Shown here: positions 27,303-35,984 of the stretch, piece after piece | Numbering within the stretch: position 1 is the stretch's first letter | Layout: each line of letters begins with the position of its first letter | Assembly (NCBI RefSeq): GCF_900105535.1 | Contig: NZ_LT629779.1 | Location: 4,395,079 to 4,459,078 of the forward strand | Direction of reading: 5' to 3' | Origin: Pseudarthrobacter equi | GTDB lineage: Bacteria; Actinomycetota; Actinomycetes; Actinomycetales; Micrococcaceae | Length of the DNA: 64,000 bases | Notes under the pieces: model-generated | Seen by the model: only the letters and a program-made list of their open reading frames with translations | What the model was told of the DNA's origin: nothing | Database searches by the model: none | Program-made: the position numbers and the translations under genes

Positions 27303-29783
27303 CTAGGTGGGAATGATCCTGAAGAGGAACTTCGTCCGGACCATCGCCCACAGGAGCCCGAGGACCACGGCGTAGGCTGCGGTGTTGAGCAGCACGTTCT
27401 CCTGCTGCAGTGGGGGAATATTGGCCACCACGGCGATCAGCACCACATGCATGATGAACACGTAGAGCGTGGCGCGCCCCAGGGGGATCAGGAACCAGCC
27501 CAGCACCCACTCGATGGGTTTCCAGTACGCCGTCAGCAGCGCGTAGGCGGCCACCACCAGGATCAGTACGTTGAGCAGCCGGCCCGGAGCCAGGTAGGTG
27601 CGGGCGAACAGTGCGTCGTACATGGCCCGGTACGTCGTGTCCGGAATAAGGGCCAGGCGGACGTCGAAGCCGTTGGCCAGGTAGGGGTTGCCCCAGGACA
27701 GGAACGCGAACAGCAGCGCGACGGCGGTGCAAGCCACTACCAGCCACGTCCTCGCAGACAGCCACGCCACGATGGTCCGCCGGTGGTAGCCCGCCACGAG
27801 CCCGATAACGAACAGCACCTGCCAGACAAGCAGCGGGAACGAATCCTCGAACTGCGACGGCAGGAGCCGGAAGCGGGTGATGGAGCCGACCGCGTAGAGC
27901 CCCAGCGTTGCGGCCAGCACCCAGACGGCCTTGCCGCGGCTGAGCGCTGCGAGGATCAGCGGGCTGACCAGCAGCAGCACCACGTACAGGCCCATGACGT
28001 TGAACTGCCACGGCCCGAACTGCAGCAGGAGGACGGCAGGAAGAATCTGTGGCGGCACCGGGAACTGGAAGAGGGATTCCATCCCCGCATACAGGTCGTA
28101 GGTGCGGCCGGCGCCCTGGTGGCCGGCCCCGCCGGTCCCCTGGTCCACGAAAGTGGTGAGCGCCTCGGTCCGGAAAATGGGGAGGAGCGAAACCAGGAAG
28201 ACGCCGATCAGGACCACCAGCGCCGTCAGGTACAGCTTGCCGGCGCGGCGGGACGTCAGGTCCAGCACGGTGCCGAAGTCCTCGCGCACCCGGGGGCCGT
28301 AGACCATGCCCACCACCAGCCCGGAGAACAGCACGAACAGTTCTGCGCCGCTGACGAAGCCAACTGCCTCCTGGGTCAGCAGCTGGAACAGCGATGTCAT
28401 GCCCAAGTGGTTGACCACCACGAAGACGATGGCCATGCCGCGGAGCAGGTCCACCCGGGAATCCCGCTTGGAGGGGTCGGCGTAGCCCCAGGCGGTAGCG
28501 GCGTTCACCCTGCGGGGAACCTGCCACAGTGCCACCAGCAGGAGGATCAGCGCCGCGCCCACTGTCCAGGCTGCGGCGCCCGTCAGGGTGTTGGCCCGGA
28601 CATAGCTGCCGCCTGTGCCTACTTCCGTGACGGGTCCGGTGACCATTGACGAATCCTTCAGCCGCGCGTGGGCAGCCTCGGCCACGGCAGAGTTGCCGGT
28701 CAGCAGCCAACTGATGCTCGCCACTCCAGTGTCCCGGGTGCTGGTCCGTTCGTCCCACACCACCAGCGCAGTCTTCTGGAACTCGGCGGACGTGGCGGCC
28801 CCCACCACCTGGTCGAACCAGCCGGCCTTGACGTCCACTTCGGAGGCGCCTCCGGAGGACGGGCTGTAGAACGCGGCGGTCTGCAGCACGAACGGCTTGC
28901 CGCGCCCGGCTGAATAGTCCCTGTAGAAGTTTTCCCCGCCGGAGGCTGTGAGCATCTCCCGCAGCTCGCCCGCCCTGGGTACCGTGTTCACCGCCGCCCC
29001 GCCGGCCGTATCGTCGTGGAAGGCGGTCAGGCCCACCCAGTCCACGGCGTCGTCGCCGGGGTAGTACGGTCCGTAGGCGCTGTCCGCCCCGTCCCAGGTT
29101 CCGTCACCGTTGGTGTCGAGCAATGCGAAACCCCCGCTGCCGGGTGCTGCCGCGTTCCGGCTCCGGGCGAAGGGATAGTCCTTGCCAAGGTACGGCTCCC
29201 ACACCATCAGCGGACCGCCGTCGGACTTCTTGAACGCCGCGGACACCGCACGGAAGGCGTCCCGGTACGCGCCGGGTTGCTGGCCCCATTCCACCCAGCT
29301 GGCATTCATATCCGGGGCAAAACGGATCAGCACCTGCCCGGTGAAACCCGATGTCAGCCGCCGCACTTCCGCGGCAAAGGACGCTGCGGCAGCGTCATCA
29401 ATCTGGTCGAGCGGCACAGTGGGCTTCACAGTGAACATCGCATGCGAACCCTGGAGTGACGCCTGCTCCAGGAAGCCCCGGAGGTTGTTCTGCTCCGAGG
29501 GGCGGTACGGCAGGGCGAGGTCGTGGCCGTAGGCGGCGGGAGATGCTCCAAGCCGTTCGGCGAAACCGGCAGCGGAATCTTCACCCCACTCCAGCACCGC
29601 GCCCAGCAGGGGTTTTCCCTCGTCCGGGTTAAGGTCGGCGGCGCTGGCGGCGCCTGCGGGCAGCACCACGGCACACGCTGCCAGAAGCACAACGGCAAGG
29701 AATGTCCACACCCTCGACGCGCCCGCGCGGAACGATTGGACCGAAGGTTTGGTGCGTCGTCGCGCGGATGTACGCATGCTCAT
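27303..29783 (-). CDS. GH26-like extracellular domain fused to an OpgC-type acyltransferase
   Basis: 826 residues. A signal or membrane helix (about 25-47) leads to an outer domain (50-385) related to beta-mannanase GH26, with RFAPDMNASWVEWG where GH26 has its acid/base, and DTNGDGTWDGAD, a calcium-loop-like motif. The expected catalytic Glu is Asp in the first motif, and FVLQTAAF lacks the usual nucleophile Glu. After a membrane helix (about 405-420) comes a roughly ten-helix OpgC/acyltransferase-3-like domain with DLLRGMAIVFVVVNH (447-461). It may acylate or move cell-envelope glycans that the outer domain binds. Confidence 0.82.
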   Translation of the reverse strand: MSMRTSARRRTKPSVQSFRAGASRVWTFLAVVLLAACAVVLPAGAASAADLNPDEGKPLLGAVLEWGEDSAAGFAERLGASPAAYGHDLALPYRPSEQNNLRGFLEQASLQGSHAMFTVKPTVPLDQIDDAAAASFAAEVRRLTSGFTGQVLIRFAPDMNASWVEWGQQPGAYRDAFRAVSAAFKKSDGGPLMVWEPYLGKDYPFARSRNAAAPGSGGFALLDTNGDGTWDGADSAYGPYYPGDDAVDWVGLTAFHDDTAGGAAVNTVPRAGELREMLTASGGENFYRDYSAGRGKPFVLQTAAFYSPSSGGASEVDVKAGWFDQVVGAATSAEFQKTALVVWDERTSTRDTGVASISWLLTGNSAVAEAAHARLKDSSMVTGPVTEVGTGGSYVRANTLTGAAAWTVGAALILLLVALWQVPRRVNAATAWGYADPSKRDSRVDLLRGMAIVFVVVNHLGMTSLFQLLTQEAVGFVSGAELFVLFSGLVVGMVYGPRVREDFGTVLDLTSRRAGKLYLTALVVLIGVFLVSLLPIFRTEALTTFVDQGTGGAGHQGAGRTYDLYAGMESLFQFPVPPQILPAVLLLQFGPWQFNVMGLYVVLLLVSPLILAALSRGKAVWVLAATLGLYAVGSITRFRLLPSQFEDSFPLLVWQVLFVIGLVAGYHRRTIVAWLSARTWLVVACTAVALLFAFLSWGNPYLANGFDVRLALIPDTTYRAMYDALFARTYLAPGRLLNVLILVVAAYALLTAYWKPIEWVLGWFLIPLGRATLYVFIMHVVLIAVVANIPPLQQENVLLNTAAYAVVLGLLWAMVRTKFLFRIIPT

Positions 29784-30020
29784 GGAACCCCCCGGTGCCG
29801 AAGACCTGATGGGGCAGCGGCCCCACCTGTACTTTATCGGTCGAAGCCCGCCGGGAATGCATGCAGGAAGCAGCGTAAAACCCGCCCACCTGCGGCAATG
29901 CCGCCGTCGGGCGCTGCCCGGAAAGCGCCCGGCACGCCTGTGACCCTGTGTTTCCGGTTCAGTTACGGAAGATGACGACGGCGGCGGTGCGGCTCCCGGC
30001 GGCAGGTGTTACGTTTTTGG
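29784..30020. other. Intergenic region upstream of the riboswitch
   Basis: This non-coding stretch lies between the divergent OpgC fusion gene and the metZ operon leader. It must hold both promoters. A TTACGTTTTT stretch at about 30009-30018 is a plausible -10 region for the riboswitch transcript. Open frames here are short and poorly composed, and no other structure is evident. Confidence 0.5.
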
Positions 30021-30115
30021 GGAGTAATGAGTACCGGCGCCAAGCCCTGACTGGCCGGTCGGCAACCCTCCTTCCACGGCGGGGTGCCTCAGGTGAATAC
30101 TCGGCATATCGACCG
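30021..30115 (+). ncRNA. SAM-IV-type riboswitch
   Basis: The conserved core matches the actinobacterial SAM-I/SAM-IV family: CGCCAAGCCCTGACTGGC, GGCAACCCTCC and CGGGGTGCC-TCAGGTGA in order. GAGTA near 30029 pairs with TACTC at 30098-30102 to close P1. It lies 36 bases before the DUF1737-rhodanese-metZ operon. SAM binding would reduce expression of sulfhydrylation and methionine synthesis. SAM-IV rather than SAM-I is favoured by the short P1-P2 layout and the phylum. Confidence 0.85.
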
Positions 30116-30150
30116 ATTCGAGCTGCAAGCGTGAGAGAAGGAGATCCGTC

Positions 30151-30429
30151 ATGTCTGACGCACCTGTCCCTGAAGAGAAATTGTCCTACCGCCTGATCAG
30201 CGGCCCGGACGACCGCGCCTTTTGCGAGCGGATCTCGGCTGCCCTGGCGGAAGGGTACGTGCTGCACGGCAGCCCGGCAGTGACCTTCAACGGCAGCAGC
30301 GTCATCGTGGCCCAGGCCGTGGTGCTCCCGGCAGCCATCGCCTCCGCGGACGCCGCCGTCGCCACCGCTGTGGACCACCTGGAATCCGCCACTGAAGAAC
30401 CCGAATTCGACGGCGAGGGCCACGCATGA
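30151..30429 (+). CDS. DUF1737 domain protein
   Basis: 92 residues behind GAGAGAAGGAG. LSYRLISGPDDRAFCERI and EGYVLHGSPAVTFNG match the small DUF1737 domain (about 11-60), followed by an acidic tail. Its biochemical role is unknown. It is the first gene after the SAM riboswitch and overlaps the rhodanese gene by four bases, which ties it to sulfur or methionine metabolism. Confidence 0.82.
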   Translation: MSDAPVPEEKLSYRLISGPDDRAFCERISAALAEGYVLHGSPAVTFNGSSVIVAQAVVLPAAIASADAAVATAVDHLESATEEPEFDGEGHA

Positions 30430-30836
30430 GCTACGCAGGAGACCTGACACCCCAGGAGGCCTGGGCCAAACTGGAGCAGGGCGCCATCCTGGTGGATGTC
30501 CGCACTGAGGGCGAATGGGCGCACATTGGCATCCCGGACACCAAGGCCACGGACAACGATCCTCTGTTCATCCAGTGGACGTTTCCGGGCGGCATTCCCA
30601 ACCCGGAATTCATAACCGACCTTGAGCAGCAGGGCCCGGAGAACCGCGGCACCGAGCTGCTGTTCCTGTGCCGCTCCGGGCAGCGCTCCATTGCGGCGGC
30701 TACGGCGGCAACCCGGGCGGGCTTCATCTCCTACAACGTCCTGGAAGGCTTCGAAGGCGAACCGGACCGTTACGGCGAACGCACCGTCAACGGCTGGAAG
30801 AACCGCGGCCTGCCCACCAACCTCGGAAAGAACTAA
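30426..30836 (+). CDS. Rhodanese-like sulfurtransferase
   Basis: 136 residues, single rhodanese domain. LLFLCRSGQRSIAAA carries the catalytic Cys 82 and its loop; ILVDVRTEGEW is the CH2A-like start motif. The enzyme would carry sulfur as a persulfide. It overlaps the upstream gene by four bases and its stop adjoins the metZ GTG, so it may supply or guard sulfur for the sulfhydrylase. Confidence 0.9.
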   Translation: MSYAGDLTPQEAWAKLEQGAILVDVRTEGEWAHIGIPDTKATDNDPLFIQWTFPGGIPNPEFITDLEQQGPENRGTELLFLCRSGQRSIAAATAATRAGFISYNVLEGFEGEPDRYGERTVNGWKNRGLPTNLGKN

Positions 30837-32045
30837 GTGACCTTCAACGAAGATGCCGCCGGCTGGAGCCCTGACACCCAGGCCGTCCGCGGGGGGCTGG
30901 ACCGCACCAACTTCCAGGAAACGTCCGAGGCGATTTTCCTCAACTCCGGGTTCGTGTACGAGTCCGCCGCCGCTGCCGAACGCGCCTTCACCGGCGAAGA
31001 CGAACGCTTCGTCTACTCCCGCTACGGCAACCCCTCGGTGGCCACGTTCCAGGAACGCCTCCGCCTGCTGGAGGGCACCGAGGCATGCTTTGCGACGGCG
31101 TCCGGCATGTCCGCCGTCTTCACGGCCCTCGGCGCGCTGCTGGCTGCCGGGGACCGGGTGGTGGCTGCCCGCTCGCTGTTCGGCTCCTGCTTCGTGATCC
31201 TCAACGAAATCCTGCCGCGGTGGGGCGTGGAGACCGTGTTCGTCGACGGCCCTGACCTGGACCAGTGGCGGTCCGCCCTGTCCGAGCCCACCACCGCTGT
31301 CTTCTTCGAGTCTCCTTCCAATCCCATGCAGGAAATCGTGGACATCGCGGCGGTCAGCGAACTTGCGCACGCGGCGGGTGCCACGGTGGTGGTGGACAAC
31401 GTCTTCGCCACTCCGCTGCTGCAGCGCTGCGGCCAGCTGGGGGCGGACGTGATTGTGTACTCCGGCACCAAACACATCGATGGCCAGGGCCGGGTGCTGG
31501 GCGGGGCCATCCTGGGTACCAAGGAATTCATTGACGGTCCCGTGAAGCAACTGATGCGCCATACCGGGCCCGCCCTGTCCGCGTTCAACGCCTGGGTGCT
31601 CGCCAAGGGCCTGGAGACCATGGGACTGCGCGTCAGCCACTCCTCGGCCACGGCGCTGCGGCTCGCGGAATGGTTGGAGCAGCAGCCCGCCGTCAGCTGG
31701 GTGAAGTACCCGCTCCTGAAGTCCCACCCGCAGTACGGGCTCGCGGCCAAGCAGATGAAGGCCGGCGGCACGGTGCTGACGCTCGAACTGGCACCGTCCG
31801 GCGGCCGCACGGGCAAGGAGGCCGCGTTCGCACTGCTGGACGCGCTGCGGGTCATCGACATCTCCAACAACCTGGGCGACTCCAAGTCCCTCATCACCCA
31901 CCCGGCCACCACCACGCACCGGGCCATGGGCCCGGAGGGCAGGGCCGCGATCGGCCTGACCGACGGCGTGGTGCGCCTGTCCGTTGGGCTGGAGGACGCC
32001 GAAGACCTCATCGGAGACCTGGAACAGGCCCTCAAGCAGATCTAG
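30837..32045 (+). CDS. metZ: O-succinylhomoserine sulfhydrylase
   Basis: 402 residues, fold-type I PLP enzyme of the Cys/Met metabolism family. YSGTKHIDGQGRVLGG holds the PLP lysine (Lys 212); SRYGNPSVATFQERL is the N-terminal family block. It makes homocysteine from an activated homoserine and sulfide. The GTG start is directly after the rhodanese stop, and the whole unit is under the SAM riboswitch. MetZ rather than MetB or MetY is inferred from the GQGRVLGG context and the riboswitch; substrate choice is not proven. Confidence 0.9.
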   Translation: MTFNEDAAGWSPDTQAVRGGLDRTNFQETSEAIFLNSGFVYESAAAAERAFTGEDERFVYSRYGNPSVATFQERLRLLEGTEACFATASGMSAVFTALGALLAAGDRVVAARSLFGSCFVILNEILPRWGVETVFVDGPDLDQWRSALSEPTTAVFFESPSNPMQEIVDIAAVSELAHAAGATVVVDNVFATPLLQRCGQLGADVIVYSGTKHIDGQGRVLGGAILGTKEFIDGPVKQLMRHTGPALSAFNAWVLAKGLETMGLRVSHSSATALRLAEWLEQQPAVSWVKYPLLKSHPQYGLAAKQMKAGGTVLTLELAPSGGRTGKEAAFALLDALRVIDISNNLGDSKSLITHPATTTHRAMGPEGRAAIGLTDGVVRLSVGLEDAEDLIGDLEQALKQI

Positions 32046-32141
32046 GGTGCTCCCGCTGCGGCGGCGCTGATCCGGACACGGACGGCGTCGCCGGCGGCGG
32101 GCCCTGCCTGGTTGTGACGGCGACCCGCCCGGCAGTGCGGT

Positions 32142-33362
32142 CTAGGACTGCCGCACCCGCAGCAGTTCGGGAACGGTGTCCACTTCCGAAGGATCCAGGG
32201 CGTCGCGCATGGTCACCCTGACCGCGTGCTTCACCACTGCGCCGAAGCCGAAGTCCTCGGGCTGGCCGGCCAGTGCCTTTTCCCGCACCTGGCGCTGCTC
32301 AGCCGAGCCCGTGCCGCGGGCAATGATGTCCTCCACGCTTTGCCGGGCGAGTGTCAGCTCACCCTGTTCGTCCAGCACCGGGGCGAGGTAATCCACCAGC
32401 GACCGGACCACATCGGCGGCGCGTGCCGGACGGAAGTTGCCAAAGTCCAGCAGCTCGCCCGTGAGCCCGGAGTTGCTGGCCTGCCATGATGCCATCCGCA
32501 GCAGGACCGTGGGGACCGGAGCCGGGTCCACGCCGTCGCGCCACTCCCTGCTGGCCGACTCCACCAGCGCCCGCACCAGGCAGGCGATCAGTGCGGCGTC
32601 GTCGGCGCGCAGGCAGACGTCCGCTACCCGGACCTCAACCGTGGGGTGGTTCCGCGAGAGCCGCGCGTCAAAATACAACATGCCTTCGTCCAGCATCACG
32701 CCGCTGTCCAGGAGCCGCGTGACCACCCTGCGGTACGCAGGGTAGGTACCGTAGACGGCCGCTGGTCCGGAGGTGGGCCACCGGTTCCAGGCCTGGGTCC
32801 GGTAGCTTTCGAAGCCTGTGGGCAGCCCGTTCCAGAACGGAGAGTTGGCACTGAGTGCCGTCAGTACCGCCAGCTTGTCCCTGATCCGGTCCAGCACCGC
32901 CACGCCCTCATCCGGCGACTCGATGTACGTGTGGACGTGGAAGCCACAGGTCAGCTGCTCCTGCGCGGTGAGCCCGAAACGCTCCAGCATCTTGGCGTAC
33001 CGGGGATCGGGGGTGGTGTGGCTGGTGGATCCCAGCGGTGAGGTTGCCAGCGCCGCAACCCGGGCATGGTTCTTCTGCGCCGCCTGGTCGGCGAGGGACC
33101 GCCCGGCACGGATCTGGTCCAGCAGCGTTCCGTAGTCCAGGCACGGCCGGGTCTGCGTCTCAATCTGCTCAAGTTTCAGCTCGGCACTCAGGCCCATGCC
33201 GTCGTCGTCCGCTTTGTCTTTGGCGGCCGGTGCCTGCGGAAGCTGCGGCAAATCATCTGCCGCCACGTGCCGCCCGGACAGGAGCGCGTCAGCAAGGGCG
33301 AGCGGTTCGCCGGACTCCGGATCAACAATCAGAAGCTCTTCCTCAACGCCGAAGGTACGCAT
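32142..33362 (-). CDS. Carboxylate-amine ligase (GCS2 / YbdK family)
   Basis: 406 residues from [11 protein letters not shown]; in-frame starts further upstream lack a good ribosome site. [11 protein letters not shown] and [16 protein letters not shown] are the metal/ATP-binding blocks of glutamate-cysteine ligase type 2, and [17 protein letters not shown] the C-terminal one. YbdK-like members have weak glutamate-cysteine ligase activity; in actinobacteria related enzymes belong to mycothiol- or ergothioneine-like pathways, but no partner genes are adjacent. It is convergent with metZ. Confidence 0.85.
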   Translation of the reverse strand: MRTFGVEEELLIVDPESGEPLALADALLSGRHVAADDLPQLPQAPAAKDKADDDGMGLSAELKLEQIETQTRPCLDYGTLLDQIRAGRSLADQAAQKNHARVAALATSPLGSTSHTTPDPRYAKMLERFGLTAQEQLTCGFHVHTYIESPDEGVAVLDRIRDKLAVLTALSANSPFWNGLPTGFESYRTQAWNRWPTSGPAAVYGTYPAYRRVVTRLLDSGVMLDEGMLYFDARLSRNHPTVEVRVADVCLRADDAALIACLVRALVESASREWRDGVDPAPVPTVLLRMASWQASNSGLTGELLDFGNFRPARAADVVRSLVDYLAPVLDEQGELTLARQSVEDIIARGTGSAEQRQVREKALAGQPEDFGFGAVVKHAVRVTMRDALDPSEVDTVPELLRVRQS

Positions 33363-33428
33363 AGTCACATTCTGCGGCAGGGACGGGACATTTGAAGTGC
33401 CCCGCCCCATCATGACGAAGAGTGAATG

Positions 33429-34952
33429 TCAGCCCTGGAAGTACTCAATCCTGGCGCCGATGGTGTTGAGCCGCTCTGCCAGGTCCTCGTACCCGCGCTC
33501 GATCACGTAGATGTTGCGGAGCTCGGACACGCCGCGTGCCGCCAGCATGGCCAGCAGCAGGCAGGCGGCCGGGCGCAGCGCCGGCGGGCAGCCCACTTCG
33601 GCAGCGCGCCATTTGGTGGGGCCGTTGATGTAGATCCGGTGGGGATCGAGGAGCTGGACCTGAGCGCCGAGCCGGTTCAGCTCCGTCAGGTAGATGGCGC
33701 GGTTCTCGTACACCCAGTCGTGGATCATCGTCTGGCCGGTGGCGTTGGCGGCGATGACGGCGAAAAACGGCAGGTTGTCGATGTTGAGGCCAGGGAACGG
33801 CATGGGGTGGATCTTATCCTCCGGCGCCTTCAGCTCCGAGGGCTTGGTGGTCACGTCCACCAGCCGGGTCCGGCCGTTCCGTGCCACGTATTCGCCGGAG
33901 ATTTCCAGCTGCTGGCCCATCTGCCCCAGCGTTGCCAGTTCGATCTCCATGAACTCGATGGGCACCCGGCGGACCGTGACCTCGGAGTTCGTCACGATGC
34001 CCGCGGTGATCAGGCTCATGGCCTCGATGGGGTCCTCGGACGGGAAGTACTCGATGTCGGCGTTGATGACGGGCTTGCCGGTGATCCTCAGGGTGGTGGT
34101 GCCCACGCCTTCGATGGTGACGCCCAGCATCTGCAGGTAGAAGCAGAGGTCCTGCACCATGTAGTTGGGGCTGGCGTTCCGGATGACCGTGGTGCCCTCA
34201 CGGTGGGTGGCCGCCATGATGGCGTTTTCCGTAACGGTATCGCCGCGCTCGGTGAGGACGAAGGAGCGGTCCCGTGAATCAGCCGACGGCGCCTGGACAG
34301 CGTAGAAACCGGCCGTGGCTTCCACGGACAGTCCAAACTGGCGCAGGGCCTGCATGTGCGGCTCAACGGTGCGGGTACCGAGGTCGCAGCCTCCGGCGTA
34401 GGGAAGCCTGTACTCGGCGGACTCGTCCAGCAGGGGACCCAGCAGCATGATGACGCTGCGGGTGCGGCGGGCAGCCTCCACGTCCATCGAGTCGAGGTCC
34501 AGGACGGCCGGCCGGCGCAGGCGGAGGTCGGTGGCGTTGAGCCAGGTGCATTCCACGCCGATGCTGGTGAGCACCTCCACGATGCGGTTAACCTCTTCAA
34601 TCCGGGCCAGGCGGCGCAAGACCGTGGTGCCGCGGTTGATGAGGCTGGCGCACAGCAGCGCAACGCCGGCGTTCTTGCTGCTGTTCACGTCAACCGAGCC
34701 GGACAGTGTGCGCCCGCCCTCCACCCGTAGGTGGGTCATCTGCGGTTTACCCACGTTGACGATGCTCCGGTCGAAGATGGTCTCGAGGCGCTGGATCATT
34801 TTCAGGCTCAGGTTCTGTTTGCCCTGCTCCATCCGGGCCACCGCACTCTGGCTGGTTCCCAGCTCGGCGGCCAGCTGGCCCTGGGTCCAGCCCTTCTCGC
34901 TCCGGGCGTTCCTGAGCATGACGGCTACGTGTTCAGCGGTTTCCTGGGTCAT
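33429..34952 (-). CDS. MurA-like enolpyruvyl transferase with N-terminal HTH domain
   Basis: 507 residues. Residues 1-60 are an XRE/Cro-type HTH (WTQGQLAAELGTSQSAVARMEQG). From about 72 the rest is a full MurA-like EPT fold: SSKNAG (Lys 93, like MurA Lys 22), GGCDLGTRTVEPH with Cys 189 in the place of the fosfomycin-target Cys, and FPGLNIDNLPFFAVIAANA near the end. MurA moves enolpyruvate to UDP-GlcNAc in peptidoglycan synthesis. The fusion suggests DNA binding linked to cell-wall precursors. The ATG overlaps the stop of a short upstream frame (ATGA). Confidence 0.9.
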   Translation of the reverse strand: MTQETAEHVAVMLRNARSEKGWTQGQLAAELGTSQSAVARMEQGKQNLSLKMIQRLETIFDRSIVNVGKPQMTHLRVEGGRTLSGSVDVNSSKNAGVALLCASLINRGTTVLRRLARIEEVNRIVEVLTSIGVECTWLNATDLRLRRPAVLDLDSMDVEAARRTRSVIMLLGPLLDESAEYRLPYAGGCDLGTRTVEPHMQALRQFGLSVEATAGFYAVQAPSADSRDRSFVLTERGDTVTENAIMAATHREGTTVIRNASPNYMVQDLCFYLQMLGVTIEGVGTTTLRITGKPVINADIEYFPSEDPIEAMSLITAGIVTNSEVTVRRVPIEFMEIELATLGQMGQQLEISGEYVARNGRTRLVDVTTKPSELKAPEDKIHPMPFPGLNIDNLPFFAVIAANATGQTMIHDWVYENRAIYLTELNRLGAQVQLLDPHRIYINGPTKWRAAEVGCPPALRPAACLLLAMLAARGVSELRNIYVIERGYEDLAERLNTIGARIEYFQG

Positions 34953-35116
34953 GCAGCGAATATATCATCTATGAGTTTTTGGTGGCCAATTAGGCGGGTT
35001 ACGGCTCCATCAAGCTCCTTCGATATCTTTTCTATGCGATAGAGCCGGCCCTCGGCGTTGCGCCTTGTCCTCTCCGTGATACCGCGGGAGACTGGAACAT
35101 AAGTTTCTTCAAGCAA
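34949..35116 (-). CDS. Short coupled open frame upstream of the HTH-MurA gene
   Basis: About 55 residues if it starts at the TTG at 35116; a GTG at 35131 is also possible. Its TGA overlaps the ATG of the HTH-MurA gene, a typical coupling arrangement. The product (GITERTRRNAEGRLYRIEKI, then HQKLIDDIFAA) is basic and helical, unlike random reading of GC-rich DNA. The local DNA is less GC-rich than its neighbours, no good ribosome site is seen, and no family is recognised, so it may be a regulatory leader or chance. Confidence 0.4.
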   Translation of the reverse strand: MLEETYVPVSRGITERTRRNAEGRLYRIEKISKELDGAVTRLIGHQKLIDDIFAA

Positions 35117-35131
35117 TAAACGGAGCCCCAC

Positions 35132-35980
35132 ATGCCCCGGACTCGAGCCCACCTGCCAGTGTTCAGGCTGGCATGGCTGCTGGTGGCAGCAGTACTTTTC
35201 ACCTGCGCCGGGCCCGCGTGGGCTGATCCCACCGATTCCCCGGCAGGGCCGCAGGGGGGCGGCAGCAGCCAGTCCTTCCTCGGCAACGACGTTTCCTGGC
35301 CCCAATGCAACGCAGAACTGCCCGGAGACCAGGCGTTCGCCATAGTGGGCGTCAATAACGGTTTGGCCAACAACACCAACCCGTGCCTGCAGGAACAGCT
35401 CGAATGGGCCGAATCGTCATCCGGGGCAGTAGCCTCGCAGCCCAAGGCGCAGCTCTACATCAATACTGCCAATCCCGGGCGGGCCGGTTCCTGGTGGCCT
35501 GTCAGCGACGAATACCCCACCGGCTCGAAGGTGCACAACCCATACGGATCCTGCAAGACCGGGGACTACGGCACGGCCTGCGCCTACATGTACGGCTACG
35601 CCAAGGCCTTTGACGCCGCCTACGTCCGCGGAGTGACGGACCCTGCGGACTACGTCTGGTGGCTGGATGTGGAAACCGAAAACACCTGGTCCAGCAGCAA
35701 GGATGCCAACCGCACCGTCCTGGAAGGCATGACGGATTTCTTCCACAGCATCGACGCAGCAGGTGTGGGGATCTACTCCACCGGCCAGCAGTGGCACAGG
35801 ATCGTGGGGAACGTCAGCACCTCCAGCAACCTCTACCCCTTGCCCAGCTGGCTGGCGGGATCCCGGAACGCAGCATCAGCGGCCACCGCATGTTCGAAGT
35901 CCCCGCTGACCGGCGGCGGGAAAGTTGTGCTGACGCAGTTCATCCACGCCGGACTGGATTACAACCACGCCTGCACCTAG
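35132..35980 (+). CDS. Secreted glycoside-hydrolase-like protein (DUF1906/GH25-like)
   Basis: 282 residues. A signal peptide (basic MPRTRAHLP, hydrophobic core 10-28, AWA cleavage near residue 32) is followed by a Ser/Gly/Pro linker. The folded part begins GNDVSWPQC and contains VWWLDVETENTW, an Asp/Glu pair in the place of lysozyme-like catalytic residues, with six cysteines that may form disulfides. Such proteins are thought to act on the cell wall, but activity is unproven. The ATG follows ACGGAG. Confidence 0.8.
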   Translation: MPRTRAHLPVFRLAWLLVAAVLFTCAGPAWADPTDSPAGPQGGGSSQSFLGNDVSWPQCNAELPGDQAFAIVGVNNGLANNTNPCLQEQLEWAESSSGAVASQPKAQLYINTANPGRAGSWWPVSDEYPTGSKVHNPYGSCKTGDYGTACAYMYGYAKAFDAAYVRGVTDPADYVWWLDVETENTWSSSKDANRTVLEGMTDFFHSIDAAGVGIYSTGQQWHRIVGNVSTSSNLYPLPSWLAGSRNAASAATACSKSPLTGGGKVVLTQFIHAGLDYNHACT

Positions 35981-35984
35981 CGGG

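Noticed and set aside
30186..31919. A 577-codon minus-strand frame
   Set aside because: It is opposite DUF1737, rhodanese and metZ, which have recognisable motifs.
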